From: a virus
Length of the DNA: 31,407 bases
Reading direction: 5' to 3' (one strand)
IMG/VR virus record: IMGVR_UViG_3300018421_000118
Location: 1 to 31,407 of that record
How positions within the stretch are numbered: position 1 is the stretch's first letter; each line of letters opens with the position of its first letter. Positions 7,627-14,242 of this stretch are shown one piece after another. The translations under genes were made by a program, and so were the position numbers. A model generated the notes under the pieces. The model was given only the letters and a program-made list of their open reading frames with translations. It searched no databases and had not been told where the DNA came from.

Positions 7627-9498
7627 TTAGTACCCAAATGTTGCGTCAGCGGGTTGCCAACGCTGTTGTGGAATGCCTTGACCCCAGTCGAAGGGCGATC
7701 TAGCGCGTGGTCTGCTCATTACTGCGTATCTGACGCTGTCGTATGCGTGGTCTGAGGCGTATCTGGGGTCGATATCGTCTGTGCCACGCGGATCAGATGG
7801 TATGACGGGCAGGTCGGCTATGATTTGTCGGCAGGTATTGAAGAATACTATGCCAGCTTGGCCCGTTTCCTCGTTTACTTTTAGCACTTCGTGCAGTCTG
7901 TTCTTACCTGCGATACGTGCGCCATTAGTCCTGTCGCTTGGTCGCCATCTACAGCCCATAGAAATCATCTCTTCTGCTATAGACGGGCCGATTTGACCTC
8001 TATTGTGCCAACAACTACTGTCTAATACCCCGTAGTCGATGCGTTCTGGACCCTCTGCCTCTAGGACTGCCTTAGCCAAGTCGCGTCCAGTGTGCTTACT
8101 GAGGTATAATTCCCTGTAACAGACTAGGGTGTCGTAGTTTGGATCAATTGCAAACCAGTGAACAGCACTATAAGAACTATATCCAAAGTCACAGGACCGA
8201 AACCGCCGCCAATCTGGGGGAATGTCATAAGGTTCGACAACGTGTGTCGCCTGTCTAAACTCAGGAAATGCCGCTCCATCTGCAACTGCCCAGTCTCCCT
8301 CTAGTAATTGTCTACGTTGCATCTCAGGGAGAGAGAGTAGGTTGGCCTCGTACTGCCCACCTTCCATAAGATAGGGGTTATCTTTCAGGCTAGCTGGTAT
8401 AAATCGCCTGTAGAACAGCGGCTCACCAGCCTTCTCATGCCCCTCTGGAAAGACTAAGTCATCTCCAGAGTCTAAATCCTTTGCCACGAACTTCGTATTC
8501 GCTGGCGCGGGGTCTATAAACATCCGCTTCACCCAGCCGTGACCACTTCCTCCGGGGTTAGTAGTCGCCCTCATGTAGATGGGCAGGGTAGGGTCGGTAG
8601 TACGTAGTCGAGACCTCATATAATTCCACGCGAAGGGGGTGGGATACTGGGTCAGTTCGTCGAATGCTACATACGAAAACGCCTGACCTTGGTAGCGTAG
8701 AACGTCTTGATCTCTTTCCAGATATGTGAGCCACAGTTTTGCACCTGATGGAAACGTCCACTGAGACTTCTTCTCAGCCCATCTAGCTCCTTGAAACGCT
8801 TTAGGATATAGCTCTTGGCTTTTCCAAATAAGTTCACGTAATTCGTCATTAGTTCTACGTAGTATTAGGCCATTAAAATTAGGGTTTGAGAAGTACCGCA
8901 TAGGGTCTGCGAGTAGTCCATACGACTTGCCACCTCCAGCGGCCCCGCCATATAACACTTCTCTCTCTGAAGCCGCGAGGAACTCTGTCTGTGGTCCCTC
9001 ATTAGGAGCAAATATTACTTCTTGCTTCTTCTTCTCAGATTCTATCACAGAAAAATCTAGATTGGAAGTATCTAATTGTTCTTCTGGTTGTAATCCTTCG
9101 AGGCGTTTCTTAGCAATAGTTAGTAGGCGTTTAGCGTCAGTCTGCTTGCGCTTCGCCGCCGCTAGTCTCTTCTCTTCTGTAGTCTTGGGCTTACGCTTTC
9201 TATTCTGCTTCGCCAATTCCTTCAGGCGTTTAGAAGGTGTCGGACTGTCTGGTCCTCTACGGTCCTTCCAAATGTGTATTAGACCTTGGTGCGATATCTT
9301 ATCGCCAGTCTTAGAAGTCAGCCACTCAGCCGTCTTTCGACTGGAGTGTCCCTCTTCCAAATAGTCTAGAGCCTCTTCTACGAGTACTGCCTTCGCCTCG
9401 TCTGGTACTAGGACTAGTGGGTCGTCCTCAGATGCCACGTAGGCGTATGGTATCTTCGCTGTCTTGTTGGCTCTGCTCTTATTAAGCCAGATGCTCAC
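7627..9498 (-). CDS. terL: Terminase large subunit with an N-terminal HTH-like extension
   Basis: This is the packaging motor: an ATPase that pumps DNA into the head and a nuclease that cuts it. Walker A is GGAAGGGKS (184-192), Walker B is VAFDE (277-281), and the coupling motif ATTNPGG lies at 311-317. The RNase H-like nuclease acids are D437 (CDFGY), D493 (LDSS) and D583 or D587 (SDHAYD). Before the ATPase is an unusual segment of about 160 residues: a helix-turn-helix-like part (about 33-80, 'GHSSRKTAEWL...HQGLIHIWKDRR') and a Lys/Arg-rich linker. The start is GTG, sharing GTGA with the stop of the small subunit gene, so translation is coupled. Assignment is secure; the HTH reading is inferred. 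Confidence 0.93.
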   Translation of the reverse strand: MSIWLNKSRANKTAKIPYAYVASEDDPLVLVPDEAKAVLVEEALDYLEEGHSSRKTAEWLTSKTGDKISHQGLIHIWKDRRGPDSPTPSKRLKELAKQNRKRKPKTTEEKRLAAAKRKQTDAKRLLTIAKKRLEGLQPEEQLDTSNLDFSVIESEKKKQEVIFAPNEGPQTEFLAASEREVLYGGAAGGGKSYGLLADPMRYFSNPNFNGLILRRTNDELRELIWKSQELYPKAFQGARWAEKKSQWTFPSGAKLWLTYLERDQDVLRYQGQAFSYVAFDELTQYPTPFAWNYMRSRLRTTDPTLPIYMRATTNPGGSGHGWVKRMFIDPAPANTKFVAKDLDSGDDLVFPEGHEKAGEPLFYRRFIPASLKDNPYLMEGGQYEANLLSLPEMQRRQLLEGDWAVADGAAFPEFRQATHVVEPYDIPPDWRRFRSCDFGYSSYSAVHWFAIDPNYDTLVCYRELYLSKHTGRDLAKAVLEAEGPERIDYGVLDSSCWHNRGQIGPSIAEEMISMGCRWRPSDRTNGARIAGKNRLHEVLKVNEETGQAGIVFFNTCRQIIADLPVIPSDPRGTDDIDPRYASDHAYDSVRYAVMSRPRARSPFDWGQGIPQQRWQPADATFGY

Positions 9499-9869
9499 TC
9501 TTCACTTTTCGGTGGCAATATAAACATTGCACCGCCTGTATTTTTAACTTCTACTTGGTCCTTCTTGATCAAGCCAGTGCGGTCTAGAATCTGTGCAGCC
9601 GCCGCAATAGAGTTTCTGGCTCCCATAGCACTCGGATCGTCGAGTACGTCTACCATTCCCCATGCAGCTTTAGGCGCGTTCATAGCCATCACCATAGCCG
9701 CTCGTTCATTGATCTCTTCCTTGAGTGCGGCTACCACGACAGTGCTAGAGGTGTTGTCTGCGTAGCCAGCCACCTTCATAGCCTTCTTGATATTGCCCTT
9801 GCACTCCTCAGTCATCAGGGCATCTAGAAACAGCTTCTGCTTGTCTGTTAATTCTTTCTTCTGTTCCAT
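9495..9869 (-). CDS. terS: Terminase small subunit
   Basis: The 124-residue product should recognise the packaging site on phage DNA and hand it to the large subunit. Residues 8-55 ('LTDKQKLFLDAL...AMKVAGYADNTS...VVVAALKEEI') match the N-terminal helix-turn-helix domain of phage small terminases. The middle, about 60-105, is helical and Ala-rich as expected for the oligomerisation part. GAGG lies 5 nt before ATG. It overlaps the large subunit gene by 4 nt. Confidence 0.88.
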   Translation of the reverse strand: MEQKKELTDKQKLFLDALMTEECKGNIKKAMKVAGYADNTSSTVVVAALKEEINERAAMVMAMNAPKAAWGMVDVLDDPSAMGARNSIAAAAQILDRTGLIKKDQVEVKNTGGAMFILPPKSEE

Positions 9870-9871
9870 AA

Positions 9872-10138
9872 TTACCTCAAGTAAACGAATGCTAGGCCGA
9901 CTGCGCCAGTGCAGATCATCCAGAATATGCGCTCCGCGAATGCGATCTTCTGACCACGGGAAATGGCCTGACGCTCCATCTCGTCTAGGCGGTCATCGAC
10001 CTTCTGAATGCAGCTATCGAATTTATCCATTCGCTTGAAGAGAGTTAGCATTCGTTCTTCCATCCGCGCCATTGCGACTACTGCTTCGGATAAACGATCT
10101 AGTTTCTCTTCCATGCGACTCAGCCTATCATCGGACAT
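9872..10138 (-). CDS. XhlA-like coiled-coil membrane protein, lysis candidate
   Basis: The 88-residue product has a coiled-coil-like stretch over about residues 1-62 with regular hydrophobic spacing, then one membrane segment at about 70-86 (IFWMICTGAVGLAFVYL), ending in Arg. This is the plan of XhlA-type proteins, small phage membrane proteins that take part in host lysis. No endolysin is visible in the window, so its partner would lie outside. AAGGA precedes ATG. It is followed at 2 nt by the terminase small subunit gene. The function is by analogy of architecture. Confidence 0.6.
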   Translation of the reverse strand: MSDDRLSRMEEKLDRLSEAVVAMARMEERMLTLFKRMDKFDSCIQKVDDRLDEMERQAISRGQKIAFAERIFWMICTGAVGLAFVYLR

Positions 10139-10141
10139 TAC

Positions 10142-10279
10142 CTATCCTTTTTTCTTCTGCTTCTTCTTAGGCCAGCCCTTTTGCATATCACTGTACGCCG
10201 TAGGACTTATTGTGCTGTTCTTCTTGGAGCGGCTGGTCCCAGCCTTCTTCCGCTTGTTAATATTCTTGACTAGGGACAT
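10142..10279 (-). CDS. Very small basic protein (45 aa)
   Basis: Reading the minus strand from ATG 10279 gives a 45-residue, Lys/Arg-rich protein (MSLVKNINKRKKAGTSRSKK at the start, a conserved-looking 'YSDMQKGWPKKKQ' near the end) and a TAG stop. I recognise the same pattern (KRKKAGTSR...KGWPKK) as a recurrent small protein of marine phages with no known role. The charge suggests nucleic-acid binding, possibly DNA condensation in the head, but that is inference. It fits exactly between flanking genes, with gaps of 6 and 3 nt, which supports it being real. Confidence 0.65.
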   Translation of the reverse strand: MSLVKNINKRKKAGTSRSKKNSTISPTAYSDMQKGWPKKKQKKKG

Positions 10280-10285
10280 ATCTAC

Positions 10286-10525
10286 CTACCACTTCTTACA
10301 CGACCAGTATCTCGCGGTGAATTTATCCTTCGCCGTGTCGCACTTGTGTCTCGCTCGGAATGACTTTCGACGCTCTGGATTACTCTTCTTAATGCGCATC
10401 TCTGGGTCGCCAAATCTGATGATTTTTTCTTTGCCATTCTTACAAGCCTTAACGACAAATTTTTTAGGTCCATCAGGTGTTCGCTGAGGCTTGTTGCATT
10501 TCATTTTGCTCTTATCTAGGGCCAT
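10286..10525 (-). CDS. Small basic Cys-containing phage protein (79 aa)
   Basis: Starting at ATG 10525 (TAATG overlap with the previous gene) gives 79 residues. The longer reading, opening with 'MAIHCDCRLG', lies inside the neighbour and is discarded. The segments 'IRFGDPEMRIKK', 'RRKSFRARHKCDTA' and 'TARYWSCKKW' are a pattern I recognise as a widespread, conserved phage protein of unknown function. Four Cys (in MKCNK, VKACK, RHKCD and YWSCK) could bind a metal. It lies among virion and lysis genes. Confidence 0.75.
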   Translation of the reverse strand: MALDKSKMKCNKPQRTPDGPKKFVVKACKNGKEKIIRFGDPEMRIKKSNPERRKSFRARHKCDTAKDKFTARYWSCKKW

Positions 10526-10977
10526 TAGAAACCTACGAAGTAATAGTATAGACCGCCACCAGCTCCACCCCAGACGACAATCACAATGAATAGCCACATG
10601 ATTATTTCTAGGAACTCTTGGCGTTCCTTCTCACGTTGCTTCTGGGCTTCCTTACGAGCGGTACGGGCCTTTGCCTGATACTCCACCCAAGCGTCATACA
10701 TTCCGGGTCTACCGTAGAGTCGCATATGGGATTGGAGTTGAGCCTTTTGCTGGTTGATCTTCTCCAGTGCTAAGAACTCTTCGAAGTCCGTAGCATCCTT
10801 ACCCATCAGCTTATTCCACGGGCTTTTCTTTTTGGCTTCTGCCTTTGCCTTCAGGTCTTCTTCAGCACTTACAAAAGATGCTATAGACTTACCGACATCA
10901 GCCAACTCCCGTGAATTAGCAATCGCCTGTTTAATCACCCCGAATGCGGCATTGGCAGCGGCTAATTCCGCTAGCAT
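10525..10977 (-). CDS. Helical protein with a C-terminal membrane anchor (150 aa)
   Basis: The product has an Ala-rich helical N-terminus, a charged middle ('EEFLALEKINQQKAQL', about 66-82), a basic coiled-coil-like part (about 100-121), and one membrane segment at about 122-148 ending in an aromatic/Gly tail. I recognise the general pattern from other marine podoviruses, where it is annotated as hypothetical. Holin, spanin accessory or virion membrane protein are all possible. It follows the preceding gene by 11 nt and overlaps the next as TAATG. Confidence 0.65.
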   Translation of the reverse strand: MLAELAAANAAFGVIKQAIANSRELADVGKSIASFVSAEEDLKAKAEAKKKSPWNKLMGKDATDFEEFLALEKINQQKAQLQSHMRLYGRPGMYDAWVEYQAKARTARKEAQKQREKERQEFLEIIMWLFIVIVVWGGAGGGLYYYFVGF

Positions 10978-10988
10978 TCTCGTTGCCC

Positions 10989-11189
10989 CTAAATTCGTTC
11001 CCCCGCCAATTCAATCGCCTTGCAAGACCCGAAGGCAAACTTGCCCTCTTGCTGCCTTGTGAACAAAAACGACTGAAGACTGACGTTGCACTCATTAGCC
11101 TCGAAGAAGCTCTCCCTGTATGCGTACAACGTACAGTCAGTAGCCATAGGACTTGTGCATACAACCGCTATGGCTACCCAAGTAATCAT
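10989..11189 (-). CDS. Small exported or membrane-bound Cys-rich protein (66 aa)
   Basis: The 66-residue product begins with a short hydrophobic stretch (MITWVAIAVVC) and has four cysteines (C11, C19, C34, C56), as in small periplasmic proteins held by disulfides; C11 could alternatively be a lipobox-like Cys, but the basic N-terminus is absent. I recognise no family. Its start overlaps the stop of the preceding 48-codon gene as ATGA, which argues for coupled translation. Position next to membrane proteins makes a lysis or envelope role plausible, no more. Confidence 0.55.
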   Translation of the reverse strand: MITWVAIAVVCTSPMATDCTLYAYRESFFEANECNVSLQSFLFTRQQEGKFAFGSCKAIELAGERI

Positions 11190-11332
11190 TTCTTCTTCTT
11201 AGCCATGCCACCATAACTGTATGATGGTTTCTTCTTCTTCATAGCCATGCCACCGCCATACATCTTAACTTTCTTGGCATTACCAGTGGCCTCGCAGCTA
11301 CCACCAGCACGGGCTGCTTTAGGTTTAGGCAT
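11186..11332 (-). CDS. Very small Lys/Gly/Met-rich protein (48 aa)
   Basis: Minus-strand ATG 11332 opens a 48-residue reading frame: a basic N-terminus (MPKPKAARAGGSCEATGNAK) followed by two similar Gly-Met-Lys units ('MYGGGMAMKKKK' and 'SYGGMAKKKK') ending at TGA. The repeated Y-G-G-M-A-K pattern resembles small basic proteins seen in other marine podoviruses. No function is known to me. It overlaps the gene before it by 8 nt and the gene after it by 4 nt (ATGA), so it is embedded in the operon. Confidence 0.6.
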   Translation of the reverse strand: MPKPKAARAGGSCEATGNAKKVKMYGGGMAMKKKKPSYSYGGMAKKKK

Positions 11333-11588
11333 ATCCCTCATCGTCAAAGTCCTCTTCTAATAAATCAGGTATAAATCGTTTAGGGTCTAAGGGTACTTCC
11401 ACCGAGCAGTCTTCCGTTGCGAAGTATCGTCCATAGCCGTCGAACTCTTGGGCCATTGGGTTGTCGTCTAACTCTTTTTGAGAGATGAGACCTTCTTCGA
11501 GGAGGAGTTGTCGGATACGATCAAAGGTTAATACCTGACCTGTACGCTCTTGAATTGCTGCACGAATATAGTACAGATTAAATGACAT
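11325..11588 (-). CDS. First gene of the late block, unknown function (87 aa)
   Basis: This 87-residue acidic protein heads the minus-strand structural operon. The N-terminal part, 'FNLYYIRAAIQERTG...FDRIRQLLLEEGLIS', looks like a small helical domain that I have seen in marine phage hypothetical proteins; the C-terminus is rich in Asp and Glu. A promoter lies close upstream (-10 at 11605-11610), giving a leader of only about 10 nt, with AGGGG near the start. No function can be given. Confidence 0.75.
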   Translation of the reverse strand: MSFNLYYIRAAIQERTGQVLTFDRIRQLLLEEGLISQKELDDNPMAQEFDGYGRYFATEDCSVEVPLDPKRFIPDLLEEDFDDEGYA

Positions 11589-11604
11589 TTTTAGTTACCC
11601 CTTC

Positions 11605-11634
11605 ATTGTAACATCTATCTATGTGTCGGGTCAA
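11605..11634 (-). promoter_or_regulatory. Predicted late-operon promoter
   Basis: On the minus strand TTGACC (11629-11634), an 18-bp spacer and TACAAT (11605-11610) lie just before the first late gene. The -35 hexamer and 18-bp spacing are the same as in the early promoter at 17931-17960. Confidence 0.6.
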
Positions 11635-11667
11635 GCCCTTATTTATGTAGATAGTTAAGTATTTACG

Positions 11668-11696
11668 TTGACGGATAGCTATTTAATTGGTATAAT
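11668..11696 (+). promoter_or_regulatory. Near-consensus sigma70 promoter facing away from all nearby genes
   Basis: TTGACG (11668-11673), a 17-bp spacer and TATAAT (11691-11696), preceded by TGG, make the best promoter match in the window. It points right, yet every gene from here to 17392 is on the other strand, so its product would be a non-coding or antisense RNA. Confidence 0.6.
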
Positions 11697-11754
11697 GAAT
11701 TGTCGGTTGAGCGGTATACTATACACTAACTGTACCTAGTACCCACTCCCTAGT

Positions 11755-11771
11755 AGACTACTTTAAGTAGT
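11755..11771. repeat. 17-bp perfect palindrome with a central base
   Basis: GACTACTTTAAGTAGTC reads the same on both strands around one central base. It lies 10 bp beyond the DUF1127 stop codon and has no U-tract on either side. It could be a protein-binding site or a weak hairpin. Confidence 0.45.
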
Positions 11772-11780
11772 CGTCCCGCC

Positions 11781-11924
11781 TCAGTCTTCATAAACAATCC
11801 GTCTAATGTCGCCACGGGCTATACCAATGTCGTGTAGCTCTTGGTCTGTCATGTTTGCTAACTGCCAGAATGCTACTCGACGCATTTGTGCTTTCTGGAT
11901 GGACTCGATAATTTTCTTGAACAT
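11781..11924 (-). CDS. DUF1127 family microprotein (47 aa)
   Basis: Minus-strand ATG 11924 opens a 47-residue frame with AGGAG 6 nt upstream. Residues 18-44 (AFWQLANMTDQELHDIGIAR and onward) match the DUF1127 motif: aromatic and Leu residues, then L-x-DIG-[IL]-x-R. Such proteins are abundant in Alphaproteobacteria. Some are stress-induced, and one in Rhodobacter (CcaF1) affects RNA turnover, so a phage copy could act on host RNA metabolism; this is inference. It has its own extended -10 promoter at 11952-11960 and is separated from its neighbours, suggesting it is expressed alone. Confidence 0.75.
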   Translation of the reverse strand: MFKKIIESIQKAQMRRVAFWQLANMTDQELHDIGIARGDIRRIVYED

Positions 11925-11951
11925 AGTAATCTCCTAACAATATGTGGTCTC

Positions 11952-11960
11952 ATTATACCA
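11952..11960 (-). promoter_or_regulatory. Extended -10 promoter of the DUF1127 gene
   Basis: On the minus strand TGG is directly followed by TATAAT (11952-11957). The -35 region is poor, which is common for extended -10 promoters. The leader would be about 20 nt and includes AGGAG before the gene at 11924. Confidence 0.5.
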
Positions 11961-12001
11961 ACTAATTGTGATTAGGAGTACTCAGGTAATGGGAATACCC
12001 G

Positions 12002-12418
12002 CTATGCAGTGAGGTACTCTATGGCCCGATTCAGGAAAGTAATATCGTCACAGAAGCCGCCCAAAGCCCTATTGCATCTGTGACATAGCCAACCCCTAAA
12101 CTTATTCGTTTCATGGCAGTGGTCGATTACCCAAGGGGTATTCTTCTTGCCGCCGTAATCCTTAACCTGCTCGGCACTCTGCTTGCAGATAGGACACACG
12201 TAGTCTTCTTTAGGGGCAGGGTTCTCTCTTCGTAGCCGATTGCGTACAGCCACCATCTCATTCATGCACTTCTTGCACTCAGGACGAATGAGACCGCCAT
12301 TTACCTTACCAAAGGCAGACAGTGGCTTAATATCTCTGCACTTAGTACACTTCTTCGAGTGTACGTCTGCCTCGGTAGGTTTCTCCCAGCCGAATAGGTC
12401 TAGCTGGTTAGTCTTCAT
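12002..12418 (-). CDS. Endonuclease VII-type HNH nuclease
   Basis: From ATG 12418 the protein has 138 residues. The C-terminal half matches phage T4 endonuclease VII: a zinc site C75-x2-C78 with C112-x2-C115, and catalytic D99, H100, H102 and N116, in the same order and context as T4 D40, H41, H43 and N62. The N-terminal half carries a second pair of CxxC motifs (C24/C27, C48/C51), a probable extra zinc finger. Such enzymes resolve branched DNA before packaging or act as homing nucleases; a free gene here fits branch resolution. It overlaps the preceding gene by 11 nt; a longer start at 12463 would lie inside that gene. Confidence 0.88.
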   Translation of the reverse strand: MKTNQLDLFGWEKPTEADVHSKKCTKCRDIKPLSAFGKVNGGLIRPECKKCMNEMVAVRNRLRRENPAPKEDYVCPICKQSAEQVKDYGGKKNTPWVIDHCHETNKFRGWLCHRCNRALGGFCDDITFLNRAIEYLTA

Positions 12419-12734
12419 AGGCAGAACCAAATAAGTCAGCGACTGTGTGGTCACTGTCTTCAATAGTCTGCGCTTTTTCTCTTAGTCGATCTGCTTGCCT
12501 GTTTAGCTCTGCGGCTATGGCGTATAGCTCTTGGTAGTCTTCTTCTACGTCATCCACTATTGTAGTAATGATGTCGTAGAACTCTTTATTTACGACAGCC
12601 TTCTCAGTTTCACCTATCTCTAAGTGAGAGACCACGATCATTGTGCCGTTATCAAGGACTTGTAGGTCGTGATCTATGAAGAAGGGCAAGCCGTCAGCGA
12701 ATAGTACGCCGTCCTCGCCATAATCTTCAGCCAT
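12408..12734 (-). CDS. Acidic protein of unknown function (108 aa)
   Basis: The product has a beta-rich N-terminal half ('LPFFIDHDLQVLDNGTMIVVSHLEIG') and a long acidic helix after about residue 55 that looks like a coiled coil. I recognise no family. GGAAG lies 5 nt before ATG. A strong promoter is found at 12769-12797 with a CCTGTTAAC site across the expected start of transcription, so this gene and the endonuclease after it form a regulated two-gene unit. Confidence 0.7.
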   Translation of the reverse strand: MAEDYGEDGVLFADGLPFFIDHDLQVLDNGTMIVVSHLEIGETEKAVVNKEFYDIITTIVDDVEEDYQELYAIAAELNRQADRLREKAQTIEDSDHTVADLFGSAYED

Positions 12735-12748
12735 GTAGTCTTCCGTTG

Positions 12749-12757
12749 CCTGTTAAC
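12749..12757 (+). promoter_or_regulatory. CCTGTTAAC candidate operator 1
   Basis: CCTGTTAAC lies 12 bp downstream of the -10 box of the minus-strand promoter, over the expected transcription start. The same 9-mer occurs at 17915, 17939 and 20892. Confidence 0.5.
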
Positions 12758-12768
12758 GAATACTAGCT

Positions 12769-12797
12769 ATTATATTCTAACAATCAACTAATTGCAA
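12769..12797 (-). promoter_or_regulatory. Sigma70-like promoter for the 12734-12002 unit
   Basis: TTGCAA (12792-12797), a 17-bp spacer and a perfect TATAAT (12769-12774) on the minus strand. Confidence 0.6.
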
Positions 12798-13485
12798 GTA
12801 TGAATACTTTACAGAGTGGTTTTCTAATTCCACTACTCTAGATGTAGTGCCTTTACATAATATTTCTCGTAGTCCCGTACTGGGGCCATTTACAGTAGCA
12901 AAATCCCAATCTCTGGTCAGTGGTGTATACGGACCCAGTATGGGTGGGGGTGGCAGTCGCCCCGCCCCGAAGCGGGAGCAGCCTGAGATCGAGCGATATG
13001 CGCAAGCTATTGATTTCATTACGTTTTCTTTATTCCGACGACTGGATAGTTCACAGGCGCAATAGAATTAACGCAATAAAACCAGCAACTTATCAGAAAT
13101 AAAATCTACAGCCTGTGGCATATTGTGCCATGCATGGATTTGTGCCTGAGATATCGGCTCAGCGATGGCCTTATTTGCGCAGACAATCGGCATGACGACA
13201 TCAGGAGACAAGAGCGAAGGCCGACGATGTATATGCCCACAGCCCCTGTCTCATTCTCCCAGCCGCTCACCCGATCCGATGACCCCATACCCGCGTCCAA
13301 TCGCCAACGTCACTCAGCGGCCCGCTCTGAGCCTCTGACAGGGTGTTTAGCGCGAAAGCCCCTATGCTCTGAGAGGCGATATAAAGCCCACTGAGTGAGG
13401 GTATTTGTTCTGGGTATAATTATGCCACTTAGCTGTTAGGCCACTGTGTGAGCTTCTCAGAGCCTCTCAGGCCATAGCATCAGGC
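12798..13485. other. Long stretch with no trusted gene
   Basis: Several short reading frames exist on both strands, but none has a good ribosome site and protein-like composition together. The best is on the minus strand at 12777-13019 (80 codons), whose end overlaps the promoter at 12769-12797. The part from about 12940 to 13400 looks more GC-rich than neighbouring genes. It contains a GC hairpin near 12958-12975, one copy of a 35-bp repeat (13369-13403), a related partial copy (CCACTGTGTGAG, from 13441), and a 9-bp inverted repeat CTGAGAGGC/GCCTCTCAG (13369-13377 and 13462-13470). It could be a decayed cassette, a non-coding RNA or a replication or packaging site. Confidence 0.4.
13369..13403. 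repeat. 35-bp direct repeat, copy A
   Basis: This matches 15778-15812 at 33 of 35 positions. It begins CTGAGAGGCGATATAA and ends CCACTGAGTGAGGGTA. It lies 83 bp beyond the terminator of the 15655-13540 operon. Confidence 0.85.
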
Positions 13486-13514
13486 AAAGAAAAACCCCGC
13501 TCGAAAGCAGGGTT
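13486..13514 (-). terminator. Intrinsic terminator of the 15655-13540 operon
   Basis: On the minus strand AACCCTGCT-TTCG-AGCGGGGTT forms a 9-bp stem (one G-T pair) with a UUCG loop, followed by TTTCTTTG. It starts 26 bp after the last stop codon. Confidence 0.85.
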
Positions 13515-13539
13515 CTTTGTCTGTTTATGTTGGCAGGGT

Positions 13540-13785
13540 CTATGCTTTGCCTTCCCTCATCCGCATGGCCTCGGTCTTTTGTTCGAAGGCCAGCCGCGTC
13601 TTTTGAGAACTGCCCTGCCAGTGATTGAGCCATAGATCACCGCGTCCGATCATCCCGATGTAGCGCGATGGTTTGGCACTGTCTCCACAGCGCAGCCACT
13701 GCCCACGTTGGAGCTTTAGCTGACCGCTCTGGATCGCGGTTTGGATCGATGGCTCCCAGACGTTTAGCGTAGGTAGATATCTCAT
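13540..13785 (-). CDS. Last gene of accessory operon 1, unknown function (81 aa)
   Basis: This basic 81-residue protein has a Trp/Gly-rich centre ('LQRGQWLRCGDSAKPSRYIGM...LWLNHWQGSS') that may be a small beta domain, and a charged helical tail. I recognise no family. The start overlaps the previous stop as TGATG, with GGGAGAGG just before it, and a strong terminator follows 26 bp downstream. It is clearly part of the operon starting at 15655. Confidence 0.65.
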   Translation of the reverse strand: MRYLPTLNVWEPSIQTAIQSGQLKLQRGQWLRCGDSAKPSRYIGMIGRGDLWLNHWQGSSQKTRLAFEQKTEAMRMREGKA

Positions 13786-14057
13786 CAGAACCTCTCCCGC
13801 AGACGTTTCAATAGTTCATGTTCAGCGATCCTGCGCTTTTTAGACAATGCCAAAATTTCGTCTGCACCATATAAACCCTCGCCATCCTCTTGATATTCTG
13901 CGCGGGTTAACATCCGATTGGTTGCGCCAAAACAGGCCAGCACTTCGCCATCGTCTGCATTAGCCATTGCATCACGTATTTTGGCCTCTGGGTCATCTAC
14001 AAATAGATGTTCCAATTGCACCGTGCCAGCGTTCCAAGCTCTCGTATAATTATTCAT
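13785..14057 (-). CDS. Unknown acidic protein (90 aa)
   Basis: I start this at ATG 14057 because it forms an ATGA overlap with the preceding stop and has GGAG 9 nt upstream; a second in-frame ATG at 14072 would extend it into the previous gene. The product has 'NAGTVQLEHLFVDDPEAKIRDAM' near its start and a charged helical C-terminus ('LSKKRRIAEHELLKRLRERF'). No family is recognised. Confidence 0.6.
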   Translation of the reverse strand: MNNYTRAWNAGTVQLEHLFVDDPEAKIRDAMANADDGEVLACFGATNRMLTRAEYQEDGEGLYGADEILALSKKRRIAEHELLKRLRERF

Positions 14058-14242
14058 AGCTGATGTCTCCAACGTGCAGACAATGCGCAGGGTGCCAACG
14101 GCCCCATCTCATCGTCCACTATTTTGATGATTTCCTGATCCGCTTCTATGTCGATAGGCTCGACGTATTCATCGAAGTAGACCACAAAAGACTGAGTGCT
14201 TACGCAGACATCTGATGCCGCGTCTAAAAATATGCGTTCCAT
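14054..14242 (-). CDS. Unknown small acidic protein (62 aa)
   Basis: The chosen ATG at 14242 has GGAGG 9 nt upstream and a TAATG overlap with the gene before; a longer in-frame reading up to 14425 lies inside two neighbours and is rejected. The product starts MERIFLDAASDVCVSTQSFV and then has a run of Asp, Glu and Ile ('EPIDIEADQEIIKIVDDE'). No function can be given. Confidence 0.6.
   Translation of the reverse strand: MERIFLDAASDVCVSTQSFVVYFDEYVEPIDIEADQEIIKIVDDEMGPLAPCALSARWRHQL

Noticed and set aside
12777-13394. Short frames on both strands in the empty stretch (for example 12777-13019 minus, 12847-13065 plus, 13125-13394 plus)
   Set aside because: No ribosome site, odd composition, and the minus-strand one runs into a good promoter. 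Kept only as a possibility.
13403-13425. Promoter at the TATAAT near 13416 on the plus strand
   Set aside because: There is no acceptable -35 box at 16-18 bp and no plus-strand gene downstream.
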